Positions 28,847 to 39,740 of a DNA stretch of 64,000 bases are shown one piece after another. Source of the DNA: Diplosphaera chodatii (lineage: Eukaryota; Chlorophyta; Trebouxiophyceae; Prasiolales; Stichococcaceae); NCBI GenBank assembly GCA_032358165.1, contig JAALGY010000052.1:806001-870000 (forward strand), read 5' to 3'. Numbering within the stretch: the stretch's first letter is position 1; every line of letters starts with the position of its first letter. A model generated the notes under the pieces. The model was not told the origin of the DNA, did no database searches, and worked only from the letters and a program-made list of their open reading frames with translations. A program made the position numbers and the translations under genes.

Positions 28847-31800
28847 ATGGGCGCCGCAAGGCTGCCGCAGTCAGAGGAGCTGGCTGTCGAGCGGTCCACC
28901 CATGGGCCGATGTTCGACAGCTTCTCGGAGAGCTGCGAGGGCTCGCGCGACGGCTCGCGCAAGGGCGGCGCCCCCAGAGGCGGCCAGCCGCAGGGCACCG
29001 GGGTGTTTGGTTCGGCGCTGGAGCGTGTCCTGGGCAGCGGCTGGGGACAGCGCCCCGGCACCACCAGCAGCGATGGCCGTGCCGGCAGCGCCAAGTGGCG
29101 TGCCAGCCGCTCGCTGCACAGCGGCCTGGAGTTCTACCATGCGCAGCAGCGGCTGCAGCGACAGCAGGAGGAGTCGAGTGCAAAGGCGGCAGCGGACGAC
29201 GCTTCTGCCCGTCATGAAAGACGACTGCAGGGCGGCTCGGTGGGAGCCGGCAGCCAGTACCAGCCGCAGCGGGCAGCCCGGCCGGAGGGGTCGGTGTCCC
29301 GTCACCGCGGCGCCAACTTCTACGCCGAGGCGGCCACCCGGTGGCGGACTGCTGTGCAGAGCGGCGACCCTCGCGCCGTTGCCGAACTTGCACGTGAGTT
29401 GCACATCTCCCTTTGGTGCGGCCTGCTCGACGGAGGGTTTGCAGGTATAGCATGACTGGACTGCAGTGAGGGCAGAACACCACAGTGCTGTAGTGCTGAC
29501 TTTCCGCTGACCCTTGCAGGTACGGAAGCAGCGGCCAGCCTCGAGGACGTCGCACAGCAGCCGGCAGCGCAGGAGCCGGCTTCCGCAGGCGTCTTTTTCG
29601 ACTTCCCTGAGACGGGCGGCGCCAGCCTGCCCGCGCGGTGGTGTCACGCAGCGGCCTCCATGGGGGAGCGGCTGTATGTGTATGGCGGCATCGGGCCCGG
29701 GCAGCAGCAGCTCTCAGACATCCACTTCTTCAGCGTCAGTGAGTACCTGCATGTGGATGTGTCAATCGTCAGTCATGCTAGTCGGGGGAAGGCTCTGAAA
29801 TGCGCTTGCAAGGTGCTGCAGGGTAGTGAAACGCCGCGTGACCAGCAGTAACATACCGTCTGCTGCTGCTGTGCAGCGACCAACATGTGGCGGCGGCTGC
29901 ATCTGGCAGCTGGCAGCAAGAAGGGCACAGCGCCTGCATTGAGCGGTCATGCGATTGCTGCGTCAGAGGGCAAGATCTGGGTGGCAGGCGGCAGAGCAGG
30001 CCGCAAGCTCCAACGCCGCACCTTCTGTCTTGACACAGGTGGCAGTCTGATAGAAATGGGACTGCGCTGGTCTTGATGTGCCAGTTGCTAAGCTGGTCTG
30101 TGAGTTCGTGAGTGCATCGCAGCTGACTCGGGGGTTGTCGACTGCAGAGACCCTTGCATGGTCGGCGCTGAAGGACAGCCAGCATGCACCAGCTGGCGTG
30201 GCAGACCTGACACTTACAGCGGCTGGTGAGCATGGCGTGGTGGCATTTGGCGGCCTGGGCGCCAAAGGTGCCTCGTCACACCTGGCACTGCTGCAGCCCA
30301 GCTCTGGCAGCTGGGGGACCCTCCAGACCACCGGGGTGAGATTCATGTCACAGATGCGGGTAGATGCGGCACTGTGCCATTGCTCAGTGCAGTATGCCTC
30401 TCAGCACACGAGCAGGCTTCAACGCTTAATGACCCCTGCCCTGCTGGCTCTGCAGCCAGCGCCTTCTCCGCGCGGGCAGCACACCGCGGTGTGGGATGGC
30501 GACGACCTGCTGCTCGTGTTCGGCGGGGTCAGCGGCGCGGGCGTGTGTGCGGGGCCCCAGGTGCACGCGCTCTCGCTGAGCCGCCGGGAGTGGGCCGTGC
30601 CGGCGGTGCAGGGCGACGGCCCGGGCCCCCGCGCCCGGCACAGCGCCGCGATGCTGGGGCAGAACGGGGCGCGCACCATGGCAGTGTTCGGCGGCCGCTC
30701 CCCGCAGGTGTCGACCTTTCGCTATGTACATGTCTGAGGCTCTTTCATAGCATATGGAAGCATACTCGCCATGTGGGACTCTGCTGAAAAGCCTGACTGT
30801 GTTGCTAGTGTCGCTTTCCACATGTTTGATATTTGATGACGAGCCACGCCTGGCGTGTGTACAGGGCACGCTGCTGAATGACGTGTGGCTACTGGACGTC
30901 TCATCATGGCGCTGGCTGCGCGGCTCGCCGCTGGGTGCTTCCCCAACAGGCCGTGAAGGCGCTGCAGGGGCAGTGCTGGCAGGTCCGCGGCAGACTGGCA
31001 CCTCTTGCTTCAGAGGGCAGCATGTTGGGTGTCATCATGTCAGAAGTTGGCACACTCCATCACAAAGCAGCACTGGCATGTCGTCACAAGGTTCTGACCT
31101 TGCTTTCGAATCAGTCCTCTGCCTGACATGCAAAGCCTCTTGCAGGATCCCGCATCGCGCTGTGCAGCGGCATGAGCGGCGCGGGCCCACTGGACTCGCT
31201 GCTGCTGCTGAGCGGCGACTTCGGTCCGGAGCTGGGGCCGCTGGCGGCCGCCGTGTCGCTGGCGAGGGCATCCTCCGCTGCAAGCGCCGCCAGCAGCTCC
31301 AACGCCAGCGGGAAGACGAACAGGTCGGCCCCCGCAGCCTCGAGGGGCGGCCCCAGCGGCCCCGGGGCCAGCTCTGCAGCGGCAGCGCAGCGTGCCGCAG
31401 GCCGGGCAGCGCCGGCAGCCGCGGCGGCCAGCGTCCGCTGGGCGGACAGCAGCGGCAGCGCCGCCGGGGACGCTGCGGCCCCGCCGCTGCAGCCGCTGCA
31501 GGGGGCGTCCGCCGCCGGCGGCCCCGACCTGGCGGCGGTGCAGCTCACGGAGATGCTGCGGCGGCGCAACGTGGCGGAGGCGGCCGCCGAGGCGGGGCGG
31601 CGCGCCGAGCTGGCCGAGCGCCTATTTGCCGGCGAGCGGCACAAGACGCAGTGCCTGCAGGCCGAGGTGCGGGCCTTCGTGTTGAACCAGCACCCGGTGC
31701 CGGGCGCCTGCAGCCGCCCAGCAATGCTGACACATGTTCCTGAGGTTCCATGTGGCACGCACGCTACCCTTCCCTGAGTGGCACTGCATCAGGAACACGG

Positions 31801-34032
31801 ATGCAGCCATGGCAAGGCTGAGTTGGCAAGCCTGCTGTGCACAGGTGGCGCAGCTGCGGCTGGTGGTGACGGAGGCAGAGCAGGCTGCTGGGGATGCTGC
31901 GGCGGCGCTGCGTGATGAGACACGGCGAGCAGCCCGCGACCAGGGACTGATGCGGGCTGAACTCGCGTCTGCCAACCAGCAGATCGAGGTGAGCACCACA
32001 GCGGCCCCCACTGTCAGCACTGCCAGCAGGGACACATGCGGAGCACTCCTTGGGACTCGTCGTTCAGTATGTTGTCGGCACATCCGAACGAACCAGACAG
32101 AAAATGCTTGCTCTTTTCTGCAGGAACTGAAGGCAGAGGTGGCGTCAGCAAGGGAGGCTGCGTCGCAGGCGGACCGCTACAGGGAGGCCGCCGTGACGGC
32201 GGCCGCCAGGGAGCGCGCCGCCTGCGACGCCGCCGCCGGCGCCGCCGCCCAGTGCCACTCGCTGCGCCGGCGCTGCAACGACCTGGCTGCCCGGCTGCAC
32301 GCGCAGCGGGCCTCGACGGCCGTCGCCGCCGCGCAGGCGGGGCCCGTGCGCCAGGCGTCGTCCGCCCCTGCAGCCCCCAGCACGGCGGCGGCCCGTGCAG
32401 CAGCGGCGGCCTCTGGCACCGGGCGCCCCGTCACGCCGCCCGCGGCAGCCGGCATCCGGCTGCACAGCATCGGCGAGGACGCTGCCGGCGAGGCGTCCAC
32501 GGGCAGCTCCCCCGAAGCTGCAGATGCTGCCCACAGCCTCGACGGCGGCGCGCAGCTCAGGGTCCGCACCGACTCTGGTGAAGCGGCAGCGACGGCGGCG
32601 GCGGCGGCGGCAGGGGCAGCGGGATTTGAGTTTGGGCAAGGCGGCGCTGCCTCGCCACTCAGCGAGGAGGCGGACGCGTTCGTGGCCAGCCTGGACTCGG
32701 CGTTCGAGCGCTGGTCCATGGGCGGGGCTGCCACGCCGCCGCTCTCGCAGCCGTCAGAACAGCGACATGCTGAGAGCGGCGGCGGCGGCGGCGGCGGCTT
32801 CCACACGCTGCAGGGGGGCCATGACGGCAGCGGGAGCCGGATCCTGCGTGCGCGCTCTGCCCCCGAGGCCGTCATCCCGGTGCCGTCGCAGCCGCTGTCC
32901 CCCTCCGCGAGGCAGCTGGCCCGCGCGCACCAGGCGGCGCAGCAGCAGCAGTATCAGCAGCAGGGCGGCTGGCCCAGCCGCCACGGCTTCGTCGGCGGCG
33001 GCGGAGCGGCGTTTGCTGCGCCGCCATCACCCCTCGGCCGCCGCAGGAGCCTCGACAGCACGGGTGCGCCCGCCTTGCAGCTGCATGACTTCTGCAAGGG
33101 GACTAGTGGCAGAAGCAAGCTCTTGACAACGTCATTGAGAAGCAATTCCAGTAACTGCCACGACATGATCCAAAGGGAGCAGGGCAGCCCACGCGTCTGA
33201 GGTCCACATGTCCTGCGCCGCCAGGTGACGGGCCGCTGGCGGCGGCGGAGGCGGCGCTGGCGGCGGAGCGCGAGCGGGCGGCGCGGCTGGCGGCGCTGCT
33301 GGCCGCGCGGCAGCAGGCCGCGGGCGAGCGGCTGGCGGCCCTGGAGCGCAAGGTCGCCTGCCTGCTGGGCGGCGCGGAAGCGCTCGCGGCGTGCACCCCG
33401 CCCGAGCTCGAGGCGCTGGAGCAGGTGTGCGCGGCATGATGTAGGGTTTAGGGCAATCCCGAATAGTGCTGTAGTGGTACATACTGCGACCGGCGGTGCA
33501 CGAAGCATGCCGGACGCAGCGTGGGGACACGTGGTGCTGATGGCCGCGCCCTTTCTGTGCGTCGCCGGCCTGAGCATGGGTCATGTGCGCTGTGCAGGAG
33601 CTGCAGGCGGGCATGGCTGCGGTGCGACGGGCGGCGGCGAGGGCGGCGGCCCGCGAGGCCGCAGCCGAAGGCGCCACCTGCTCCCTGTGCATGGAGCACC
33701 CGCAGCGCGTCGTGTTTGGCTGCGGGCACCAGGTGAGGCCAGAACGCCCGAACATCCACACCCGGCACTGGGTTTGCAGGGGGACACCTCAACATGCCGA
33801 AAACGAGGGGACGTGCTTCCTGTGTCACAGTCCAGCAAGAAGCCTAGGCCTCAATGTTTTGGCGTCGCCACAGTGCAGCTTCGTCCTTTCACAGCTGCTG
33901 GTGCATTGTGTCACGCTCGACCATGCATTACTCCTGCAGGTGTGCTGCGAGTGTAGCCAAGAGCGCTGCCCAGAGGACTGCCCCTTCTGCCGACAGCCCA
34001 TCACCACCCGCATCAACCTATTCAGAAGCTGA
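28847..34032 (+). CDS. Kelch-repeat, coiled-coil, C-terminal RING-finger protein (putative E3 ubiquitin ligase)
   Basis: The likely ATG is at 28847. After a Ser/Gly/Arg-rich leader come at least five Kelch-type blades: GERLYVYGGIGPG...WRRL, KIWVAGGRAGR...LAWSAL, VVAFGGLGAKG...SWGTL, LLLVFGGVSGAG...REWAVP and MAVFGGRSPQ...WRWL. Next come long Ala/Arg/Glu coiled coils (31.5-32.3 kb), a disordered Gly/Ser/Pro/Gln region (32.3-33.1 kb) and another coiled coil (33.2-33.7 kb). The last two exons (about 33597-33732 and 33940-34032) encode a C3HC4 RING: CSLCMEHPQRVVFGCGH, then VCCECSQ and CPFCRQPI. The RING implies E2 binding and ubiquitin transfer, with Kelch as substrate arm. This order is not a standard family I can name. 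The intron near 33.1 kb has an ambiguous donor. Confidence 0.82.
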
Positions 34033-35114
34033 GGGCCCTTCTGTGGCAGCATGCATATTTGTGAGAGCAAGAGAGTCCACGCACGCTTGAATCACATGGA
34101 CCAGTTTTGAGCTCTAGTAGATAAGCAGCCGTGCCTGGAAGGAGCGCGCGTCAAGTAGAGCAGTGTTCATCGGATTTGGCCTTACGGTACTAGCGCCAGC
34201 TAGACCACATTGGCTTATTGGTTTCACGTCAGATGGTGTGCATGCTTGATCTACCTCATTGTTTGCGCTGTGTAACATCTGCCAATACTTCGGTGAATGC
34301 CACCCTCGTTGTCGGTCTGTACTTCTCCTGGGTTGACGTCAACGTCGTCACATCCTGGAGCGTGCGATGCATCTGATCGGAGCACGTGCGCCTCGATGGC
34401 TTTTCAGCCGATCTGAGGTCTAGGTCGCAGTCCCGATAGGTTGGCGGGGCAGGCGCTCCGAATGGACAGCCTGCGCAGGGGCCTCACGGATCCGAGGTCC
34501 CGCACCCTATGTCTTCGCCGGTGGGTACATTACATGACACAAACCGCGTGATGCAACGCGCATACCGATGACGCTGTCCGTCAAGCGCTCTGCCGGAGCT
34601 GTCGCCAGGTTGACAGTGTATCACACGATAGGCCTGTGTCCACTTTCGGTCGCCCAGCACCAGCGGGACACATTGCTTCTGGAAGGCTGCTGGCGGACCC
34701 TCTGACGAAATGCGCTGCCGTCACCTGCCGTCGTCAGCCACACGATGCCTCGCCACATACAGCGACAGCCTCGACCCGCGAGCGAGCACCCAGAATTGCT
34801 TGCCGGCGTGAACCGGCGCCCTTTGCCCCTGGAAGCTTGGGGCGAAGTCACTTGGGGGTCGTTTCGGCACTGCCGGCCAGATCAGCTGGCAGGGGGCTGT
34901 GAACGCAAGCAGCCCTTCACACAAAGCCCGTCCTCGACTGGCACGGAGCATGTACCGCAGCCTGACGTTGTAAGTGGGTCGGCCGCGCTCGTCAGCGGGC
35001 AAATGTGTCGTGCGTTGTGCCTCGACGTCTTGTACCGAAGCGGCTTGCCGAAACGCGTCTCCTGCGGCCAGTGGATCTTGAAGGGTGTGTCGGTCCGCTG
35101 CGCAGGCGGGTGAC
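34033..35114. other. 1.1-kb spacer between Kelch-RING and TGA genes
   Basis: This should contain the Kelch-RING 3' UTR and the TGA promoter. The right part (about 34.4-35.1 kb) has CG-rich words and fewer CATGC motifs than other spacers. It also has a 131-codon minus-strand ORF (34721-35116) that shows no domain. No mobile element termini were recognised. Confidence 0.45.
34271..34275 (+). terminator. Candidate algal poly(A) signal TGTAA (Kelch-RING gene)
   Basis: This TGTAA lies about 240 nt after the Kelch-RING stop. The distance fits an algal 3' UTR. The call rests on the five-base motif only. Confidence 0.3.
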
Positions 35115-38100
35115 ATGAGCGCCGGGTCGCAGGGCTTCCGCCCCTACTCGGCCAGGCTGCATAAGGTGGGCAGCCTGTCGCCCCCTTCCTGTTTGTCTCG
35201 TGCCCCATTTCGGTGTGTCATCACACTGGTCACTCTCCGGTGACTGCTGCACAGCATTGCAAGATGCATGCCTTGAGGTGCTATGCGGCCGGTCTGCTCG
35301 CAGCAGCTGCTGGCCGTCATGCGCTTTGCCGCTGGTGCATCCTACTGACATGCCTGTCTGACACCCACGTTCTGGCACCAATTGCTCGGCACTGCTGGGC
35401 AAGCTTCCTGCTCGACCGCTAAGCTGTCGCACGATCTGGACAAACTGGCTGCAGGACGGCGCTGAAGCCTCTGGCGGACCAGCGGCTGGTGCCGATGCAG
35501 ATTCCCCACGGGGTGGGACCTCCGCCACGCACCTCAGCGCCAGCATGTTGGGCGGCGGCCTGCAGGCGCTGGAGGTGGCGCCGGCAGCGCCGCACGACCG
35601 CAACCGTAGCGTGAGCTCCGCGCCCCGGGGGGGCACACCCGTCCAGCTGGCCGGCCTCACGCCGCAGCAGCAGCACCAGCAGCAGCACCAGCAGCAGCAG
35701 CAGCTGCACCAGCACATGCAGCAGCAGCAGCAGCAGCAGCAGCAGCCGCCCCTGTCGGCGCCCGCGCTGACGGGGCTCAGCCGCTTCACGGCCGGCTTCC
35801 CGCCCGGCCCGCAGCAGAACTTCATCTCGCAGCTGCCCTGGTTCACGCAGCTGCAGAACGCGCAGCTGCAGAGCGCCCACCTGCAGAACGCAGCCCTGGC
35901 CGGCGCCGCCATGCCGGGCGGGCCGATGCACGGCGCCGGCAACAGCGCCGACGGCTACGCGGCTGTGATGGCGGCGGCCGCGGCGGCCAGCGGCCCCCGC
36001 TTCCGCAGCAGCAGCTTCCCCGCGGATGTGGGCAACAGAATGCCGTCCCTCTCGTCGCAGCCGTCCGCAGGCTCTGCCCGCCCCAAGGTGTGGCATGCAT
36101 GTGTGCTGCCCGCAGTCTCAAGCATTCGCTTTGATCCAGCTCGACGGCACCAGACCCTGGCAGCAGCACAGGACCTTGGCAATGGTGCTGTACCCTGCCA
36201 TCGACATGCAGTCCATCCAGGTGGCCTTGTGACATGCGACGTCGGGCCTGCAATGCAGCGGAAGAGCACGCTGTCAGGAGCGCCTGGCGAGGGCAATCTG
36301 GGGTACGACGAGGGCGATGTGGAGCGGCCCGGCCGCTTCGACTCCCTGGGCATGACGGCCGAGGATGCAGGTGAGCACGCCATGAGGCAGTTGGCTATGG
36401 CCAGTCAGTAGGGCAGGCACGTGCGCTGGTTACATGTGCGGAACCTCATTGCCTGAGCGCTGTTGTCGGGGGCTGACACAGCATTTGGAAGATACAGCAT
36501 CTGTCACCTGTGGTGGTGGCGATTCGCACAGACCTGGCGGAGGAGGAGGACGAGGAGGAGGATGCGGAGTCGCGCACCCGGCGGCGGCTGGCGCAGAACC
36601 GCGAGGCCGCCCGCAAGTCCCGGCAGCGCCGCAAGCAGTACGTCGGCCGCCTGGAGGCGGAGGTGGGCTCCCAGCCTTGGGAATTCTTCTCCAGCGGGCA
36701 TTTCAGGGAACCAGCGCCCGTCCTGCACTGCCACATGGTCAGGTTGGTCTTGTCACAGTTGCCACTGGTGCAGTGCGCATCATGTGTGTGCAACATGGGA
36801 TGCAGCAGTGCACACGCTGTCGCTGCAGGTGCGGCAGCTGCGGTGGCAGGTGCAGCAGCAGGGCGGGAAGGCGGGCGCTGCCGGGGGCGGGATCCCCCCC
36901 GCAGGTGGCCGCACAGCCTCCGCGGCTGGTCGGCTGAGCAGCCCAGTCAAGGGCAGCAGGCAAGCTTGCCATGCTGCCGTAGTCCAGGTTCAAGTGTCGT
37001 AGGCTGCATACCCACATCAATGCCAGACTCCTGCAACCAGATGAACGTGCCCCTTTGAAACGATGCTGTCCTTGTCATGCTGCAGGCCAGCTCATGACAG
37101 CAACGCAGACCGCAGCCCCTCTCAGCCTGCCTCTGACGGTGCGGCAGCCACGGGGCCTGCCCCACACGGCCCCGCCGATGCAGCCTTGCTGGGCGATCTG
37201 GGCCCCTCCGGCAGCCAAGTGGAGATCCTCGCGGTGCGGGACAGCCACCAAGCCACCCTGCCGTGTGCCATCTGAAAGCCGTCGGTGTCCCGGGGCATGC
37301 GATCAGGTGGCTGCACAGCGGCTTCGCTGGGGCACAGCAGCATCCTGTGGGGTCCTGGTGCCTCAGAGTGTCATATCACGTGCTCAGGCGTTTGCGCGGT
37401 GGCGCAAGGAGCACGCGGTGACGGCCCACGCGGTGCGGGAGGCGCTGCGGGGCGGGCCCAGCCAGGAGGCGCAGCTGCGCACGCTGGCCGATGAGGCGCG
37501 CTCCCAGCTGTGGGGCTTCTTCCAGGTGGGTCGTTGCTCAGTTCCAAAACCAGAGATCCTAGCCTGGTGCCCACAATCGTATTGCCATGTGTCCTATCTG
37601 GGTTGTCGTGTGCGCCCAGTTCAGCTGCATCCTGTCTACAGACCCACCTCTCTGCGCCCAGAGCCTCGAGTTCCCATTGAGATGTGCAGTTGTAGTGGGC
37701 GTGAACGCCAGTGGGCAGGCCGCACTGCATGTCACCATCCGACGCAGTTCTACAGCGACCGGTGGGGCAGCCAGCTGAGCTGAGGAAGCCACATGTCGTG
37801 ACCCTGCAGATGAAGCGGGCGGTGGCGTACAGCGAGGGCGTGGGGCTCATCGCGGGGCTGGCGCACCTGCCGCCCGTGGAGCGGCCCTTCGCCTGGCTGG
37901 GCTCGGGGCCGCTGCGGCCCTCCGACGCCGCCGGCGGCCTGCTGGAGCGCCTGCAGCGGTCGGGCGGCGGCGGGGAGGACGTCGGCCGCGCCGCCATGCA
38001 GCTGCAGATCCTCAAGGTGGGCGCAGCAGCCGCCGGGCGCCGCCCGCTGCTGCGCGGCGGATCCAGGGCCGTGCCCTTGCACGATGAACATGCTTCGTCC

Positions 38101-38765
38101 TTGCCGTGCAAGCAGGGCTGTGCCAAGCCTTTCGTCAGAAACTCATCGTCGGTTGGCGAGCCTCGGAAGCGCGCGACAGCCAAACAGCCTGCTCCGCCGC
38201 CTCGCAGGAGTCGCTGGCGCAGCAGGAGGCGATGCTGTCGCAGGGCTTCGAGCGGGTGGCCGCGGAGCTGCGGCGCACGGCGGCGAGCGCCACCGCCCAC
38301 CCCGCAGCGGACCCCGGCGCCGGCCTCTGGACTGCCCCCGAGGTCCTGGGCCGCCTGGACGCGCTGCGCACGCTGCTGCTGCAGGCGGACGGGTGGGTCC
38401 CTGGCCGTTGCATCTGAGCCGAGCATCCTGCTGCGTGTTCTGCAGCCTGCTCGCATTGTTCACAGAAGTGCACAGCTTCTTAGGTGGGCGCTGATGGTGA
38501 GGAGTACACACTTTGCCAAGCCGCGGCGCACAGGACCGGAGGATGCATGCGGTGCAGGCTGTGGCAGCAGTTTCTGGAGGAGACGCAGCGGTCGCTGCCG
38601 CTGGGGCTGGCGGCGCAGGCGGCCATCGCGCTGGCGGACGCCTCGGCGCAGCTCGCCGGCCTGGCGGGCACCTGGGCGCCCGGGCCGGGGGGCCCCCGCC
38701 CCCCGCAGCCCGCCCCCGGCCAGCAGCTGGGCGGCGTCAAGCCGGAGGGCGGGGGCGCGCAGTGA
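35115..38765 (+). CDS. TGA-type bZIP transcription factor with DOG1 domain
   Basis: Ten exons keep frame: 35115-35165, 35455-36087, 36259-36370, 36532-36662, 36829-36959, 37086-37233, 37388-37525, 37810-38016, 38208-38392, 38558-38765 (647 residues). The N-terminus holds a long Gln/His tract and Ala/Met-rich low complexity. An acidic run precedes the basic region RRLAQNREAARKSRQRRK, with the invariant N-x7-R, as in plant TGA (group D) factors. The zipper is short and split by an intron (YVGRLEAE, then VRQLRWQVQQQ). The C-terminal half matches the DOG1 domain: FARWRKEHAVTAHAVREAL, RPFAWLGSGPLRPSDA, QESLAQQEAMLSQGFERV, and a final LWQQFLEETQRSLPLGLAAQ. Plant relatives bind TGACG elements in stress and salicylate responses; the algal target is unknown. 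The intron at 36960-37085 starts with GC. Confidence 0.92.
35664..35753 (+). repeat. Imperfect CAG repeat encoding a Gln/His tract
   Basis: About 90 bases of CAG units are interrupted by CAC, CTG and ATG codons, in exon 2 of the TGA gene. It encodes Gln runs broken by His, Leu and Met, a typical polyQ activation-type region. Confidence 0.85.
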
Positions 38766-39740
38766 GGGTTCAGGGTGAACCCCGACGGACCCCGGCACAG
38801 CCGGCCGGGAGGCGGCGGTGGCCCGGGGGCCAGCAGCTGCAGCAGCGGCGGGGCACCTGTGCAGGCCTCTGCCCTGCCGCGGCACCGGCACCAAGCTCAG
38901 TGAGGAGCATCTGACCGGGTCGCCGCTGCTGTCGCAGCAGCTTGGGGATGCATGTACGCAGCTGAGGAGTCGCTGATGTCGATGAAAGTCAGGAGATGGC
39001 CGGGGTTGTCCTGTGAAACTTGAGAAAGCGCACTTGTGGGGCGATCCGGCTTGCTGTGGCAAGGTGCCGATTCTGTCACAAAACTGTTTCTTTGTTGTTG
39101 TTGCTGCTTGGGTGGACTTGGCATGCGGGCTGAGAGCCTCACCATGCACAACTATTGATTGCTTGTGGAGGTTGCAAACATGTTAGAGGCAGGTGCAGGC
39201 CACAGGGCTGAGCGGCCACATCTCACGTGGTTTGGTGACGCACAGTCGCGTCTGCTGGGGTGGCCTTGCCATGTGGCAATGGCAGCTATCACTATTTCTC
39301 AGGTTGCGTATGGTGTTGCGGCGGGTGCAGTTTGACAACTGAGTGCCCAGCCGTACAGATTGCATGTTTGTAGTGAGGAAAATGACGTTGCATTGGAATG
39401 TCAGGTCACAAACCCTCCATACGGTACCTTGGGTGTTGGCCCTGCCAAAGCACTTCATCGAGCAGTGAGCGCCCCTGTCATGCATGGCAACTGCCTGCAG
39501 GATGGCTGCTCGCTCGGTGCAAACAAATCTTGGGCAGCAGCGGAGGTCAACAAAGAGGCTTTGGATCGACCACACACAGACGCATGTCGTACTTCACCCA
39601 CAACCATCTGCACAGAGCTGACAACCTGTGTGAAGCCCTCTGTGCACTGGACCCAATTTCAGCGCAAAACCATACTACACCACCTTACAGGCACAGGTGC
39701 GCTAGACCATTGCCTTTGTTCATGCCTGGGAATTGAACAG
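38766..39740. other. Intergenic region between convergent TGA and 4E-T-like genes
   Basis: This 975-bp stretch lies between two stop codons facing each other. It should hold both 3' UTRs. Open frames here show no domain and no exon-like splice sites that extend either gene. Confidence 0.55.

Noticed and set aside
31111..32875. Long open frames on the minus strand over the Kelch-RING gene
   Set aside because: They are Ala/Ser/Pro-rich shadows of GC-rich plus-strand exons, with no conserved motifs.
33060..33230. Possible GC donor in the Kelch-RING gene (AGAA|GCAAGC)
   Set aside because: A GT donor a few codons upstream (ACTA|GTGGCA) has the same phase, so the sequence cannot decide.
34721..35116. 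131-codon minus-strand ORF with a true ATG
   Set aside because: No domain, no signal and no splice context; it overlaps the start of the TGA gene. Kept only as a spacer curiosity.
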